Positions 13,636-25,234 are shown, counted from the first letter of the stretch. The stretch: DNA of 64,000 nucleotides from Bagarius yarrelli (GCA_005784505.1 VCAZ01000041.1:763501-827500); one strand, 5' to 3'. Numbers and translations are program-made. The notes: generated from the sequence alone by a model not told the origin.

Positions 13636-16600
13636 TTCGGTGAGTGAGGGACTTTGTCAGTGAGTTAAGTAAGTGAATGAATGAGTTTGTGTGGGTCTGA
13701 GTGTAAATGTGTGTAATGCCAAGTTCACACTGCACACACTATATCACACTGTATCTTGCTCTTTCATTGTGTGTGTGTGTGTGTGTGTATAGGAGTTTGC
13801 CGGTGAGGGCTTGCGCACTCTGGCTTTGGCCTATAAAGACTTGGATGAAGCTGAATTTGCCGTTTGGAGACAGCGTCACCATGAGGCCAGCACCTCGATG
13901 GAGGACCGGGAGGCGAAACTGGACGCCATCTATGAGGAGATCGAAAAGGATCTGATGGTAAATTTATAAAGTATAAAACGTTTACAGTAAAAAGTTTTGT
14001 ACTAATGATCACAAACAGAGTGTGTGAAAGCTGTGTGTGTGTTTGTGTGTGTGCAGTTGATCGGGGCAACCGCTGTGGAGGATAAACTGCAGGATGGAGT
14101 TCCTCAGACTATCGAGCAGCTCTCCAAAGCAAACATTAAAATCTGGGTGCTGACAGGAGACAAACAAGGTCAGATTCCTGTCCCCCTGTGTGTAGTATAC
14201 TTGGAGTAAATAGTATCTTTGACTAAATGATGTGTGTCTTGTGGTGAGTATGTCACGATTTAGATAAAAAACTCGGCTGTGTTCTAAAGATGCTTCTCTA
14301 TGGTGATGCACAGAAACGGCGGAGAACATCGGCTACTCCTGTAACATGCTGCGAGAAGAGATGACTGAGGTGTTCATCGTCTCGGCTGATACGGAAGAGG
14401 GGGTGCGGGAGGAGCTGGTGTGAGTGTCACTGCTCAGCGTCACCATTAAATCTGTTCTGGGAAAACGGTTTATAGTGACTGATGAGAACTTTTTTTTTTT
14501 TTTATGAGAATGAGAATTTTTGTTTTATTCTTCTGTTACTGTCACTGAGATCAGTTTTAAAATCTTCAGGAATGCCAGAAAAAAGATGTCTCCAGATTCC
14601 TCAGATGAGCCGCCCTATCAGAAGAGTGGGATTATGGGTAAAAAGACGCAGGTGGTGCTGGATGAGAAGGTGGACGGAGAGTACGGTCTTGTCATAAATG
14701 GACACAGTCTGGTAAGACATACACATAAACACAGAAACATTTTATGGACAAAAGTATTGGGACACCTGACCATCACAACCATATGTGTATTTTAAACAAC
14801 CAGTTCCAGATGTTATTCTCACTCTTCTTCCTCCTTCCTTCACCACCAGACGTCTGTGCAGGTTTTCAACTAGATTGTGTCATGTGACTGTGTGGATTTG
14901 TGTTCATCTAGTCTCATTAGATTAGATTAGATTAGATTAGATTAGATTAGATTAGATTAGATTAGATTAGATTCAACTTTATTGTCAGTTAGCATCTAAC
15001 CAGAAGTGCATAAGTGGCTTATATACAATAAATAGCAAATTGCGATTAGACACTAATGTTCTGTAATGAGATTAGACATTTATTCTTAAATCAGTCACAC
15101 TGTAAATTATTAAATTACTAGTAGATGCTCATAATGAAATCTCTGTGCTTTTAAGGCTTTCGGGCTGCAAAAGGACCTGCAGGTGGAGCTGTTGCGCACT
15201 GCGTGTATGTGTCAGGCGGTGATCTGCTGCAGGGTAACCCCTCTGCAGAAAGCTCAGGTGGTGGATCTTGTCAAGAAGTACAAGAAGGCCGTGACTCTGG
15301 CCATCGGAGACGGAGCCAACGATGTCAGCATGATTAAGGGTGGGTGAAGCCTGGTGCAGACTCAGGACCAGAGAGAAAGTTCAATTATTTAAATAAAAAG
15401 ACCAGAAGCACTTTCTTTACCTTACTGTTTATGTTGCTTCTCCCTCACGCCGGGTAGCTGCTCATATCGGAGTGGGGATCAGTGGTCAGGAGGGCATGCA
15501 GGCGGTTCTATCCAGTGATTTCTCCTTTGCTCAGTTCCGGTATCTGCAGCGTCTCCTGCTGGTCCATGGCCGCTGGTCATATCTGCGCATGTGCTCGTTC
15601 CTGAGCTACTTCTTCTACAAGAACTTCAGCTTCACCTTCGTGCACTTCTGGTACGCCTTCTTCTGCGGCTTTTCTGCCCAGGTTAGTCTCTGTCTGTGGT
15701 ATGTCTGTCTGTCTGCCTGCCTTTCTGCTTATCTGTCTTTTTCTCTCTCTTTTTATCTGTCGATCTGTTTATCTGTTGTTCCGTCTCTATAACTGTCCCT
15801 TCTGTCTATTTTTCTGTTTTTTTTTCTGTCTCTCATTCTGTTTTTTGCCTTTCTGTCTCTCTGACTGTCTCTTCTTTTTCCTGTCTGTGTGTCATTCTGT
15901 CTGCTTGTCATTTTTGCCATTTTGTTTGTCTGTTCATAAGTCTGTCTATCTGCCTGCTGTTCTGTTTGTCATTCTGTTTGTCTGTCTTGTTGTCTCTGTA
16001 ACTGTCTTTTCTTCTGTTTGTCTGTTTGCCATTTTGATTGTCTGTTTGTAATTCTGACAATCCATCTTTTTTTATCTGTCTTTCTGTCTGTCATTTTATT
16101 TTTCTGTCTTTCTATCTAATGTCACATGCAGACATTTGAGTGAATTTTTATCAGTTTGTTGTTAAACGTGTGTCTTTTTGTCTTGAATTTGTCTGTTTTT
16201 CTGTCTCTGTAACTGTCTCTTCTTTTGTCTGTCTGTCTATCCGTCTGTTCCTCCGTCTGTCATTCTGTTTGTCTGTCTATCTGACTGTCTCTTCTTCTAT
16301 CTGTCATTTTATTTGTCTGTCTTTCTATCTAATGTCACATGCAGACATTTGAGTGAATTTTTATCAGTTTGTTGTTAAACGTGTGTCTTTTTGTCTTGTC
16401 GGAACAGACAGTGTATGACGAGTGGTTTATTACACTTTATAACCTGGTGTACACAGCCTTACCTGTCATCGGCCTCAGCCTCTTCGATCAGGTGCGTCTT
16501 TTTTTATTTGATACCTCTTATTGAAATCGTAAATGTATAATATGTAACTCTGAGTGTGTGTGTGTGTGTGTTAAACCCTCAGGATGTTAATGACCGCTGG

Positions 16601-18484
16601 AGCCTCCAGTACCCTCAGCTGTATGCCCCAGGGCAGCAGAATATGTACTTCAGTATGGCAAAATTTTTTAAGATCCTGCTACACAGCTGCTACAGCTCAC
16701 TCGTTCTGTTCTTCGTTCCGTACGCCGCCATGCACGACACGGTGCGTGACGATGGCAAAGACATCGCCGACTACCAGTCGTTTGCTCTGCTCGCCCAGAC
16801 TTGTCTGCTCTTCGCTGTTAACATTCAGGTAAGTGAATTTTAATTTGGTACAGTCAATTTCCTTAATTTATACTGTCACAAATCATAGCTGGAACCGGGT
16901 TGTCCACAGGGGGGATAAAGCCACTGCTTTTTCTGCCCCTTATCATCCAAGGTAGTGCAGGAAGTGGTAGTGCAGTGGTTAAGGATTTGGAATGCTAATT
17001 GGAAGATCAGGGTTTGATTCTCAGCACCACCAAGTTGCCACTGCTGGGCCCCTGAGCAAGGCCTTTAACCCACTAATTGATAGATGTTGCATCTGCCAAA
17101 TGCCATAAATGTAATTTAATGTTCTGTTAAAACATCTAGCACCCACAACCTTAGTTCCCCCTCTGTTGGTTAGGGCCACTGCCCCTCAAAATGTTTGTGC
17201 ACAGCCCTGGCTAGGTGTGTTAGGTTTGGTGGGGGCGGGAGGGCGGTTTGAGGTGGATGCAAGTGCATAATTGAATGTATTGAAAAAAGTGCAAAATACA
17301 AAACAAAATGAAAACTAAACTAGGACAGGGAAAAATAACAAAACAGGAAACTAGCATAAGCGTTAGCAACAAGGAGACAATAACAAAACAAGATGAAGAC
17401 AGAGGAACAGACGGAAACACTGGGAAATAAATACACAGGCTAATGAGGTGACACAGAATACATCAACGCAGAGCACATGGCCCACATAAATAAACCAAGG
17501 AACTAAATGTCTTAGTGTTGCCCTTGTGTGTCATGTGACCGCGTGGCTTTGTATTCATTCAGTCGATTATAGTCGATTATAGGTTAAAGGGGTGTGAAAA
17601 ATACAGGACGTGAGATTTCTTCCACTCCAATCAAAACACAGCATGTCTTCATGGAGGTCAAAGGGTTTTGCGCACAGGGACATTGTCATGCTGGAACAGA
17701 GTTTGGGTCCCTTAGTGAAGGTCCAGTGAAGGAAGAATATAATGCTACAACATATACATATATTGTAGACAACAGATTGGAGAAGACACAGTTATGTGGA
17801 TGTGCTGGTTAGGTGTCCATAAACGTTTGGCTTGTTGTGTACAGTATGTGTTGTGTTAGTAACAGATTGTATGTGTGGTCATTAAAGCTGGGTTTGGATA
17901 CGTACTACTGGACAGCGGTGAATCAGTTCTTCCTGTGGGGAAGTCTGTCTGTGTATTTTGCCGTCACCTTCACCATGTACAGCAACGGCATGTTCCTCAT
18001 CTTCACTTCCTCCTTCCCCTTCATCGGTGAGTCAGCTGATGCAACACATCACAGATTTACTGTACAGGATAAAAAAATTCTTTGGTTTGTCTGGGTGGTG
18101 CAAAAAACTTAAAAATTCTAACTGTGGACTGCGATGTCTTATAACTGCTAAAATTGTTCATGTTACAGTTGAAAGTTAAAAATGCAGTGAATTTGAGTTT
18201 AATACAAGTTTATTAATAGGAATGAACTAATCAAGGTAATAATTTAAATGATACAGACATTTATATCAATCAGATTCAGAGATTAAGTCTGTAATACTAA
18301 TGTTGTCCTATAGGAAAAACAATAAAAGGCATTGCAACAGTCCAATCACATAAGCCTAAAAATCTTAAAATAAATATTGATTTGACTAACAACCAAAGTG
18401 GGAGGGTTTAAGCCCAGATAGGAATTTGAAACAAGACAATTAGAGCTCACGCTCACATCACATGCTTTTCAGAACTTTATGGAT

Positions 18485-18525
<41 letters not shown>

Positions 18526-18668
18526 TGTATCAGGTACTGCAAGGAATTCCCTGAACCAGCCCAATGTTTGGCTCACCATCCTTCTCACCTCTATCCTGTG
18601 CGGTCTGCCCGTTCTGGGGTTCCGGTTCCTGTGCAGTCAGCTACGACCAACCATCAACGAGAAGGTAC

Positions 18669-18705
<37 letters not shown>

Positions 18706-18796
18706 AACTCATATATTCTGCTAAGTACTTGGCTAAATTCTCAATGTAGATTTTGGTTGCTTAATAAAAAAAGTGATACAAGTTGTTTTTGTACTC

Positions 18797-18845
<49 letters not shown>

Positions 18846-19112
18846 CCCCCCCTTTCTCTCTCCCAGGTGCGTTACAAAATCCGAAAAGCCAAAGCTGTGA
18901 TTACACCCCCAACTCGTCGGTTCCCACGGCGACGCATCAGTACCCGTCGGTCAGGTTACGCATTCTCACATGCTCGTGGTTATGGCGACCTTGTAACCTC
19001 TGGCGGTTTCCTGCGCCGTCCTGTGAAAAGCCGTCCTGTGCTTTTTCCTTTAGCGGAGTCCCCTGTAGCCCGGAGCTCTCCACAAACGTATCGCAACATC
19101 ACGTCCTCCTAA
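1418..19112 (+). CDS. atp8b5: P4-type ATPase of the ATP8B group (phospholipid flippase), 27 exons
   Basis: P4-ATPases move phospholipids from the outer to the inner leaflet of cell membranes, normally with a CDC50/TMEM30 partner. Exons: 1418-1472, 2289-2344, 2471-2584, 5354-5452, 5884-5945, 6347-6419, 6533-6603, 6706-6788, 8216-8374, 9321-9409, 9500-9693, 10135-10343, 11313-11356, 11479-11644, 12553-12741, 13172-13287, 13793-13957, 14057-14168, 14314-14419, 14570-14711, 15156-15339, 15458-15681, 16408-16491, 16583-16828, 17888-18026, 18534-18664, 18867-19112. All junctions are GT-AG and in phase, giving 1185 aa. Motifs seen: DGET (A domain, about 176-179), PISL in TM4, DKTGT with phospho-Asp about 399, KGAD, TGDK about 681-684, GDGAND about 819-824. 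The conserved C-terminal RRSGYAFSH block is present. Exon 1 (start Met) is the least certain, since it is short and chosen by phase and donor. ATP8B2/ATP8B4 are close paralogues; the name ATP8B5 rests on the neighbours rusc2 and cimip2b. Confidence 0.93.
1482..1680. repeat. TCA/CCA trinucleotide repeat in atp8b5 intron 1
   Basis: About 200 bases of (TCA)n with ACC and ATT variants right after the exon 1 donor. It yields long His-rich, Ser-rich or Met-rich reading frames that are repeat artefacts. Confidence 0.95.
2122..2189 (+). repeat. (TTTC)n microsatellite
   Basis: About 17 copies of TTTC in atp8b5 intron 1, inside a longer T-rich stretch (1920-2260). Confidence 0.97.
2670..5325 (+). repeat. 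GT-rich minisatellite, 18- and 21-bp units, filling atp8b5 intron 3
   Basis: About 2.65 kb made of variants of GTGTTTGTGTTGTGTATA (18 bp) and a 21-bp form with TTGTTGTGTTGTTGATG. The + strand is almost only G, T and a few A; C occurs mainly in a GTCGAT variant. The outer parts (2680-3100, 4650-5300) are regular; the middle (3100-4650) is broken by many single-base differences. Unit lengths divisible by three leave long meaningless open frames on both strands. Confidence 0.95.
5494..5736 (-). mobile_element. Remnant of a DIRS-like retrotransposon ORF1 (gag-like) in atp8b5 intron 4
   Basis: On the - strand, broken frames read as ALVGRAYMVVDQVMACLHTM, then after a stop AADLALGATKEIVRAAGRS and LVATKRHLWLSF. 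This pattern (LALRATK...LV-ERHLWLNL) is what I know from the first ORF of DIRS-type retroelements in fish. Only about 240 bases are kept and the frame has stops, so it is dead. No reverse transcriptase or recombinase part is nearby. Assignment is from remembered family features. Confidence 0.55.
6143..6255 (+). repeat. Two-copy direct repeat with CAG motifs in atp8b5 intron 5
   Basis: A block with GCAGCAGC followed by TAAAAATAATAATTTTTAAT and TATAATGGG occurs twice (about 6146-6195 and 6207-6258) about 61 bases apart with few differences. Confidence 0.75.
6960..7275. repeat. Unclassified interspersed repeat in atp8b5 intron 8
   Basis: An A-rich stretch ending in GTCTTATGGTTGCCCTCTGG. A similar layout (A-rich with AACAAAAC motifs, ending GTCTTAGTGTTGCCCTTGTG) lies at about 17225-17530, and GGTTGCCCTCTGGTAG recurs at 7874. 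Probably one old transposon family; the class is not clear to me. Confidence 0.4.
7500..7812. mobile_element. MITE-like element with GTAGTATG / catactac-type ends (copy 1)
   Basis: Begins near ATATAGTAGGAGAGGCAAGTAG and ends near TATGCCATGTAGTACGAGAC. It shares CAACTTTAAATTTG, a GCTGTGATGTC motif and TACTACCTGTA with the copy at 28780-29205, and the paired GTAGTATG/CATACTAC style ends with 57725-58110. No coding part, so non-autonomous. In atp8b5 intron 8. Confidence 0.55.
9715..9905 (-). mobile_element. tRNA-derived SINE (mermaid-like), diverged
   Basis: Reverse orientation: AAGGTTAAGGGCCTCTTTGTCAGG, CTTGGTGGTGCTGGGGATTG and a reversed B-box region. The same sequence family recurs about a dozen times in the window. 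In atp8b5 intron 11. Confidence 0.65.
10442..10635 (+). mobile_element. Non-autonomous Tc1/mariner-like MITE fragment
   Basis: Starts ACAAAATGTATTGGGGCACCTGACC and has the internal CTAGATTGTGTCATGTGACTG block shared with the copy at 14744. Left end only. In atp8b5 intron 12. Confidence 0.6.
12803..12950 (+). mobile_element. tRNA-derived SINE (mermaid-like)
   Basis: Carries an A-box-like TGGCTCATGGTTAAGG, a B-box-like GGTTGAATTCC, then the conserved GGGCCCCTGAGCAAGACCC and TTAACCCCTAACTGCTCAAT. One of the best kept copies; in atp8b5 intron 15. Confidence 0.8.
13288..13720 (+). repeat. GTGA/GAGT minisatellite in atp8b5 intron 16
   Basis: Starts at the exon 16 donor with (GTGA)n and continues as GTGAGTGAGT / GTGTGTTTGTG mixtures, including a (TG)n run at about 13602-13631. 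It fills nearly the whole intron. Confidence 0.9.
14742..14912 (+). mobile_element. Non-autonomous Tc1/mariner-like MITE, left part
   Basis: Begins TATGGACAAAAGTATTGGGA and CACCTGACC; the mirror of this end (AGGTGTCCATAAACG) is present at 17812-17827. In atp8b5 intron 20, followed directly by an (ATTAG)n array. Confidence 0.65.
14915..14973 (+). repeat. (ATTAG)n pentanucleotide array
   Basis: About eleven perfect tandem copies of ATTAG in atp8b5 intron 20. Confidence 0.97.
15685..16400 (+). repeat. CTGT-rich low-complexity intron 22 with an internal 98-bp duplication
   Basis: The intron is a diffuse TCTGTCTGT pyrimidine-rich tract. 16088-16185 and 16301-16398 are the same 98 bases with one difference (T/G near the start), 213 bases apart; the second copy ends ten bases before exon 23. 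Confidence 0.93.
16950..17120 (+). mobile_element. tRNA-derived SINE (mermaid-like)
   Basis: GTGGTTAAGGATTTGG, GGGTTTGATTCTCAGC, then GGGCCCCTGAGCAAGGCC and a tail with GCATCTGCCAAATGCC. In atp8b5 intron 24. Confidence 0.8.
17530..17845 (+). mobile_element. Non-autonomous Tc1/mariner-like MITE, right part
   Basis: Contains GTGTCATGTGACCG, the GCACAGGGACATTGTCATGC block (reverse copy at 41425-41475) and the terminal AGGTGTCCATAAACG. In atp8b5 intron 24. Confidence 0.65.
18489..18529 (+). repeat. (TG)n next to the exon 26 acceptor of atp8b5
   Basis: About 20 TG units ending four bases before the acceptor CAG. The mirror (CA)n lies at 18671-18702 just after the exon 26 donor. Confidence 0.95.
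18800..18842 (+). repeat. (CT)n at the exon 27 acceptor of atp8b5
   Basis: About 20 CT units that serve as the polypyrimidine tract of the last atp8b5 intron. A similar (CT)n stands before exon 8 (6670-6697). Confidence 0.95.
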
Positions 19113-19356
19113 CACACCTCGTCCAACACTGGGCGAAAAAACGCTGTTTTATCATACAGAAAGCGATACGTTTATTTATGAAGAGGAAAAGAAATGAAGA
19201 AGAGACGTTTCGATGTTTACAAGCAAAAAAAAGAGCCATGCAGGACTGTGACCTTTGACGTTTAATTCTGAACAATATGCTTTAGTTGTCATTGCTCGAA
19301 GCAGAGACGAAGAAACGGAGGATGCTTCGGTATATTTTTTAACATTTATTAATTCA

Positions 19357-19362
19357 AATAAA
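19357..19362 (+). promoter_or_regulatory. Polyadenylation signal AATAAA of atp8b5
   Basis: First AATAAA after the stop codon, about 245 nt downstream. Confidence 0.6.
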
Positions 19363-21500
19363 AAACAGAAAAATTAAACAACATTAAACAAGGAAAACAT
19401 TTAAAAAAAATAATTTCTCCAAAATTATCACAAACACAAACAAAAACCAAATCGAGAACAACCAATGGAGCAAAATCTCAATGATTTCTAGAAAAAAAAC
19501 AGGTGATACCGGTTCTATTGATAGGCTTCTAGCCACGCCCACTGGGCGGCCTGTAACGGACCATCACATATTACATGGTCACATGTATCGAATGTGGTGT
19601 AAGTTGTAGATTAGCCACTGCTGGGCCCCTGAGCAAGGCCCTAAACCCTTAACTGCTTAATTGGATAAATACGGACAGAAATGTCAATGTTAGACAGAAT
19701 TTAATTTGACTCTAAAGTCTAATGAAGGACAAATTCTAAAAGATTTTACTGTTAGAGACAGAAATGTTAGTTTCTTTGTGCTTTTAAAAGGATCTGTTAA
19801 AATGTTTCTGAGGAAATGAGAAAGTTATTTTGAGAGTGAGATGTTGAAAATTTCTATTATTTCCATTAAGAATGATTCCTGGGTGATGCAGAACATTCTG
19901 GATAAACTCCTTTCTCTGAGATATGGACAGCAATATCTCATGAGTCTCTCCTATCAATCACAGCAAGCGTAGGCAGTTATGTGTGGTAGTTTAACCGTTC
20001 ATCTATAAACTATACTGCAATCTGATCTATTTTTCCCTCCATTTGCGACTAAACAAGTCTTTAAAATTGCCTTGTTCCAAATATGCACTTTTTTTGACAT
20101 GAATTATGAGATATAACACAGCAGGTATGTGTAGTGTAGTGACTCCACAGGCTCTTTTCGGGTCGAGCTCATAAAGAAAGAAGAGAAATAATAAAATGTA
20201 AAAAAAACCCATAAATGATAAATGTTTTCCACTGAAGCAATCCCTTATGGGTTTTTTTTAAAGGAATTTTTAATTTATGTTTTTTTTATGGTCGATTATG
20301 TGTTTGTACTGCTAATCGGAGGAACATGGGTTCAATTCCCAGCACTATCAATCTGCCACTGCTGGGCAAAGCCTCTAAAAAATGATTTGTCATTATTCAG
20401 AGCAACTTACATTTTTTGAAATCCAACTGAGCTCTGTTCGGGGTTAGGAGCCTTGCTTAGTGGTAGCTTAGTGATGCTGGGAATTGAACCCATAATGTGT
20501 CTGTGATTTTTTTTTTGGTCTCTTGATTAATGTTAGTGATTTGGAGTCAGTCCGGAATGTGACCATGTGACCGACACAAATCAGCGCAGGGAGAAGCACC
20601 AATAATGTAAATGTACTCGTATACTGTCTCAGGTACAGCATGTTCAAGGCAAAGAAAACCGAAAACGTGAAAAACCACGGAATTTAAGTGTCACTCTGCC
20701 TATTTGACTTTGAATATTTGATATTATAAAATAAAATTGAATGTGAAATATTTTTTTTCTGCTATATTTTTATATTTATATTTTAATGCATACAGATTCC
20801 GTCAGTTTAATTCAGCTAAAATAACCAGCTAAAAGTGAATTCAGCTAAAAGTTGTCATAGTTGTGTGTTTGATTTGTGTGTTTTTTCTAATGTTAAGTTT
20901 TATATATTGATCAATTTCTTAATAAACTGTTTTATTAGTTCTGGGATATAACAGAGACACATCAGTGTCCGGATCAGAATCAGTGAAATGATTAAAATTT
21001 GATTGGATCTTAAAGATCAATTAAAAGAAATATTTAAAAGTATCCTACAAAATTAGAATTGAGTTTAGAATTTTTTTGGTACATTTTGGAAATGTAAATG
21101 TTTACATATAAATAAAAAAATAATGATTACTTTTATTGTATATTTCCAGTGTAAATCATTTTTAAAAGATGAATATTCAGGCTATTCTCTTTCTTTATGG
21201 TCTCTTGCTCTTTGCATTGTTCACAATTGCTTTTCTAAAATTTTTATTTTCAGACATTTTTCTGTATTGGTATTTCTGTTTTTTCCTAATTAACTTTTAA
21301 TTAATTTACTATACATTTCTTTAAAATTATTTCTGGACAAATCTGCACTTTGAGTCATTTTATCAAAAGAAAAAAGAAAAAAAACTTTTTTTAATTAACA
21401 TTCCTTTACTAAAATATCAATTTGGGGATTGTGTTGTTATTGAAGCCAATAAATACGTCGTGTTAATTTGTTAGTAGCCTTTTCTGTACCACGTCCTGTG
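19363..21500. other. atp8b5-rusc2 intergenic region
   Basis: AT-rich, without a recognisable gene. Holds SINE pieces at 19610-19672 (+), 20300-20420 (+) and 20430-20500 (-), the last two face to face. Confidence 0.5.
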
Positions 21501-21540
21501 GAATTACGGCTGTGTGAGTCAGCATTTAGTTTCCTCATGC

Positions 21541-21730
21541 AGGGATCAGACAAAGCTCCGCCTACCACATCAGCCACAGCAAATCAGTGAGGCTGTCAGA
21601 GACATCGCTGATGCTGTTGCCATAGGATTGCGGGTGATGAAAAAAACCCACTGTGCTGGGAGATGGAGAGTTAGAGGAAGGGAAAGGGAGGGAGAGGGTG
21701 GAGAAAAAGGAGACTGGAAAGAGATAAACA
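21541..21730 (+). other. Possible 5' untranslated exon of rusc2
   Basis: A less AT-rich island with CTCCGCC that ends in ACA|GTAAGTGG, a good splice donor, 468 bases before the rusc2 start codon. The acceptor could be TTTATTAG at about 22119. No direct evidence of transcription. Confidence 0.3.
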
Positions 21731-22197
21731 GTAAGTGGGGGGAGTTAGAAACCAAAGGATTTTAGATGGAAACAAACCCAGCTGTCAATTTTAGATGTTT
21801 GATGCATTTCTTATGGTGAGTAAACATTTCAATATGTTATGACTGCTCATAGTTATGCGTCTGGCTGTGTGAATAACGGGAAACGTTTAGCGTTCACCTG
21901 CGTTCAGTGTCTGAGCCTCTGTCGGTTGTTGACATTTAGTTTGTGATTCAAGCTTAAAGTCTGAGTGAGTTTCGATGCAGTCACCAACAGATTCTTTGCC
22001 ATTTTTGGTAGATGACCTATTATTTCCTTAAATGTCTGTAAAGTTTTTTTGGTGCAGAAAATAAAACTTCCTTTAACATCAAACAGCATAACATTATATA
22101 CCTTTCTTGTTTATTAGTTATTCCTGGAGATGCCACATGATGTAGATTCAGGAAGTGCTGCTTTTTCTATTTGGTCCCTTGACTGTTCCTTTGGAAA

Positions 22198-25167
22198 ATG
22201 GCTACTTCTGATAGCCGGTCGGGAGATACCATGATTGTCCAACATAACCCACTGATTTGTGGTCAGTCTGTGGGTTATCAAATTTATACCTCAGGATCCA
22301 AACCGAGTCGGCCCTGCACTTTGAGTCTGACTCACACTATCTCACTCCCTGAAAAGGAAAACCTCTCGAATGAAGCACTAAACGATGACATCCAGGCTCG
22401 GACTAGCAAGTCCAGTTACAACAAAAGGGAAGGAATCTTAGATCTGGGTTCAGAAAAAACAAGAAGATACAGTCCTACATCTCTGCACTGTCATAACCTG
22501 TTTGTTCTTGGTCTGAAGGTTAATGAGACTGAAGAGAATTGTAATATATTTGCAAACAACCTGCATAAGTACTGTAAGGACTACCCATTTTGCCAGTATG
22601 AAAATTCAAATAGAACCAAGGATCAGAGCCTGAGGTATACCAAAAAGTCTTGTTGCAGTCAGTGCATTATTAGTACTACTACATGCAACCATAATATTAA
22701 ACATGTGGATCATTCTGGTGGAGTCAAAGATGATCAACGAAACCTTCCAAACTACAAAGACACTCCGATTCTTATGGATTGTGAGGAGCAAGACTGGGCT
22801 AATGCGATCTCAGATTGTGAGTCTATAAATCAACACTATGCAGATTATTTCAGTGATTCTTCTTGCAACAGCTCTGATGGGGTGCTAGTAAATTTTAGTG
22901 CCATTTATAACAAAGCTAATAATGCAGTCCCTGCTACACCATATGACCTGGACAGTCCTGTCAAGCAGGCTCAAGCATTTGACTTCAATCACCAAGATGA
23001 TGATATCAAGCTGATCCCATGCTGGTCTTCTTGTGAATCTGATCCAAACTGTAACATCTACCAGGCTAATGTCAACGGGTTGTCATCTCAGGAAACTTCT
23101 GATCTCACTCCTTGTCAAGGTCACCTGACAACGTACACCAACAGTTATTACAAGCTGGTGACCTGTGACCTGTCATCTCAGTCTGTGGCTAGTCCAGCAT
23201 GGTCATCTTTGACAAGTTGCCCAGAAGATCGCAGCCCCAGAAGCATGACGCCACACACAGAATATTTTTTCTTTAGAAAACCAGAGACAGAAGACAGGGA
23301 CGGTGACATCATTCAAAGCAACCTCCAGGTAGGACAGTCGTAAATTTTTTGTAGATTTCGGCTTTCTAGTAAATTTGTTTGTTTTATTTGTCTTGATTTG
23401 TATATATTTTTTTCAAGGCCAATGAGGACACACACCTGACGAGAAGCAAAAGAACTACGGATACTTCAAAGAAAACAAATGACAGAAAAACTCATCATGA
23501 CAAGCACAAAGACCATCAACTCCATAGTCATGAACACATCAGTACTACACAAGTATTTCAGAGCTGGAATAAGTACCCATGGTATTCCTTACCTGAGCAG
23601 GAAGGACTCCGCCGGGTGCTGAGCTGCCCCGGCCAGATCAATCTGTCCAAACATGTTCTGAAGCCGAATAAAACCTCATTTGCAGAGCTTGCGTGCTACA
23701 AGAAGAGTCAATCCTTAGTAAAAAACAGCAAGTTTCCCAACAATATTTCACCTTTTCAAATGGAAGCTTCTTTGGGGCAAACCAAAACCCTGAATATAAG
23801 CCAAAATAAGAAGGAATCCGGAGGATCCTGGAGCTCTAAAACTGCTGCCATACCAACATTAGGTAAGGAAATCAATTTAATTTCATTTTTTATTAACGCT
23901 TAATAATTGTCGCATCAGGTGGCAATTCTGTATAGCCTCCTTATTCATTTGTGTCCCTGAGGTTTTTCTTTAAAATTATTCCAGTTTTTAATCAACCTTA
24001 TAAAAAATGTCAGTAGGTGTATTGGCTGAAGATAATTGTACCTGGCATGAACAAATCAGTGTTGATCTGTGATATACACACATGGGTCATAAAGGCCCTA
24101 AGTTTACTGTGATAACAAGCATGATACAGCTCTCTCAGAAGATGGATAAATAGATAAATGACAAATGCAATTATTTTTTTGGACGTGTATTGATTGATGG
24201 GATATTTCACCAGAAGAGTAAAATGGCTTTCAGCAAACAAGACCTATATTTAAATGTATATCTTTTTGTTTCTTTGCCTCCACAGAAGTTTCTGAACCAT
24301 GTACAAAAATAGGAATTAACACCAAACCACAGAGACCAACCTCCCTAGCCATCCAGCCTTTTGTACTTCAACCACCATCAGAAAAGCAAACCAGTAACCC
24401 GGGCTCCCTGATAGACCAATACATAAGCCACAAACATAGTGCATCCAAAAGCAGTGACCCTCCCAGCGATTTAACACGCTCACAGTTGGACATCTGTACT
24501 TCTATTCTGGAGGTAGCCTCATGCTCTACCACCTGCTCTACCTGTACACCCACCTCGACTGAGCCTCATGTTTGGTCTCATTGGAATCCACCCAGACCAC
24601 TGATTTTTCTGGCTGACCCAGACAGTAGTACAAAGACTGTAGCCAGTCTGCCCGATAAGACCCCACGAGAATATTACACATGCTTAAATCGCACCCGTCC
24701 TACTCTTAGTTCATGTACCACTGACCAGGAAAAGATCGATCTCAAAACTTTTTCAAGTCAACAATTACATGAGCAACATGGCCCATATCAGAACTGTCTG
24801 GCAGCAGATCCAAGAATCACCAGAACCCCATTCATACCTCCCGATGCTGGACAAAACAACTCTTACATCCAAAAAACACAAAAGCTACCCTGTAAGATGT
24901 TATTCTGATTTTAATGCACTAACTCTGATGCTATATAGGCTAGCTACACTGCCCATGATAATTTCAGCTATTTTGCTATGTATGTACAGTTTTCCTGAAA
25001 AAAGAACAACAAACACATGATGACTCATCGTCTCTGGCTGACAGACCGCCTGAAGAGTTTTGCTCATCACCAGATCCATCCACTATATTTCATCCTATTG
25101 ATCTGCTGCAGAGGAAAGGTAAGATGAGGAAGCTTTTCTTCCCTGATGAGTGTTTTCTCTCTCCACA

Positions 25168-25234
<67 letters not shown>

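Noticed and set aside
13283..13735. 150-codon His/Thr/Ser-rich frame, - strand
   Set aside because: Reverse of the GTGA minisatellite of atp8b5 intron 16.
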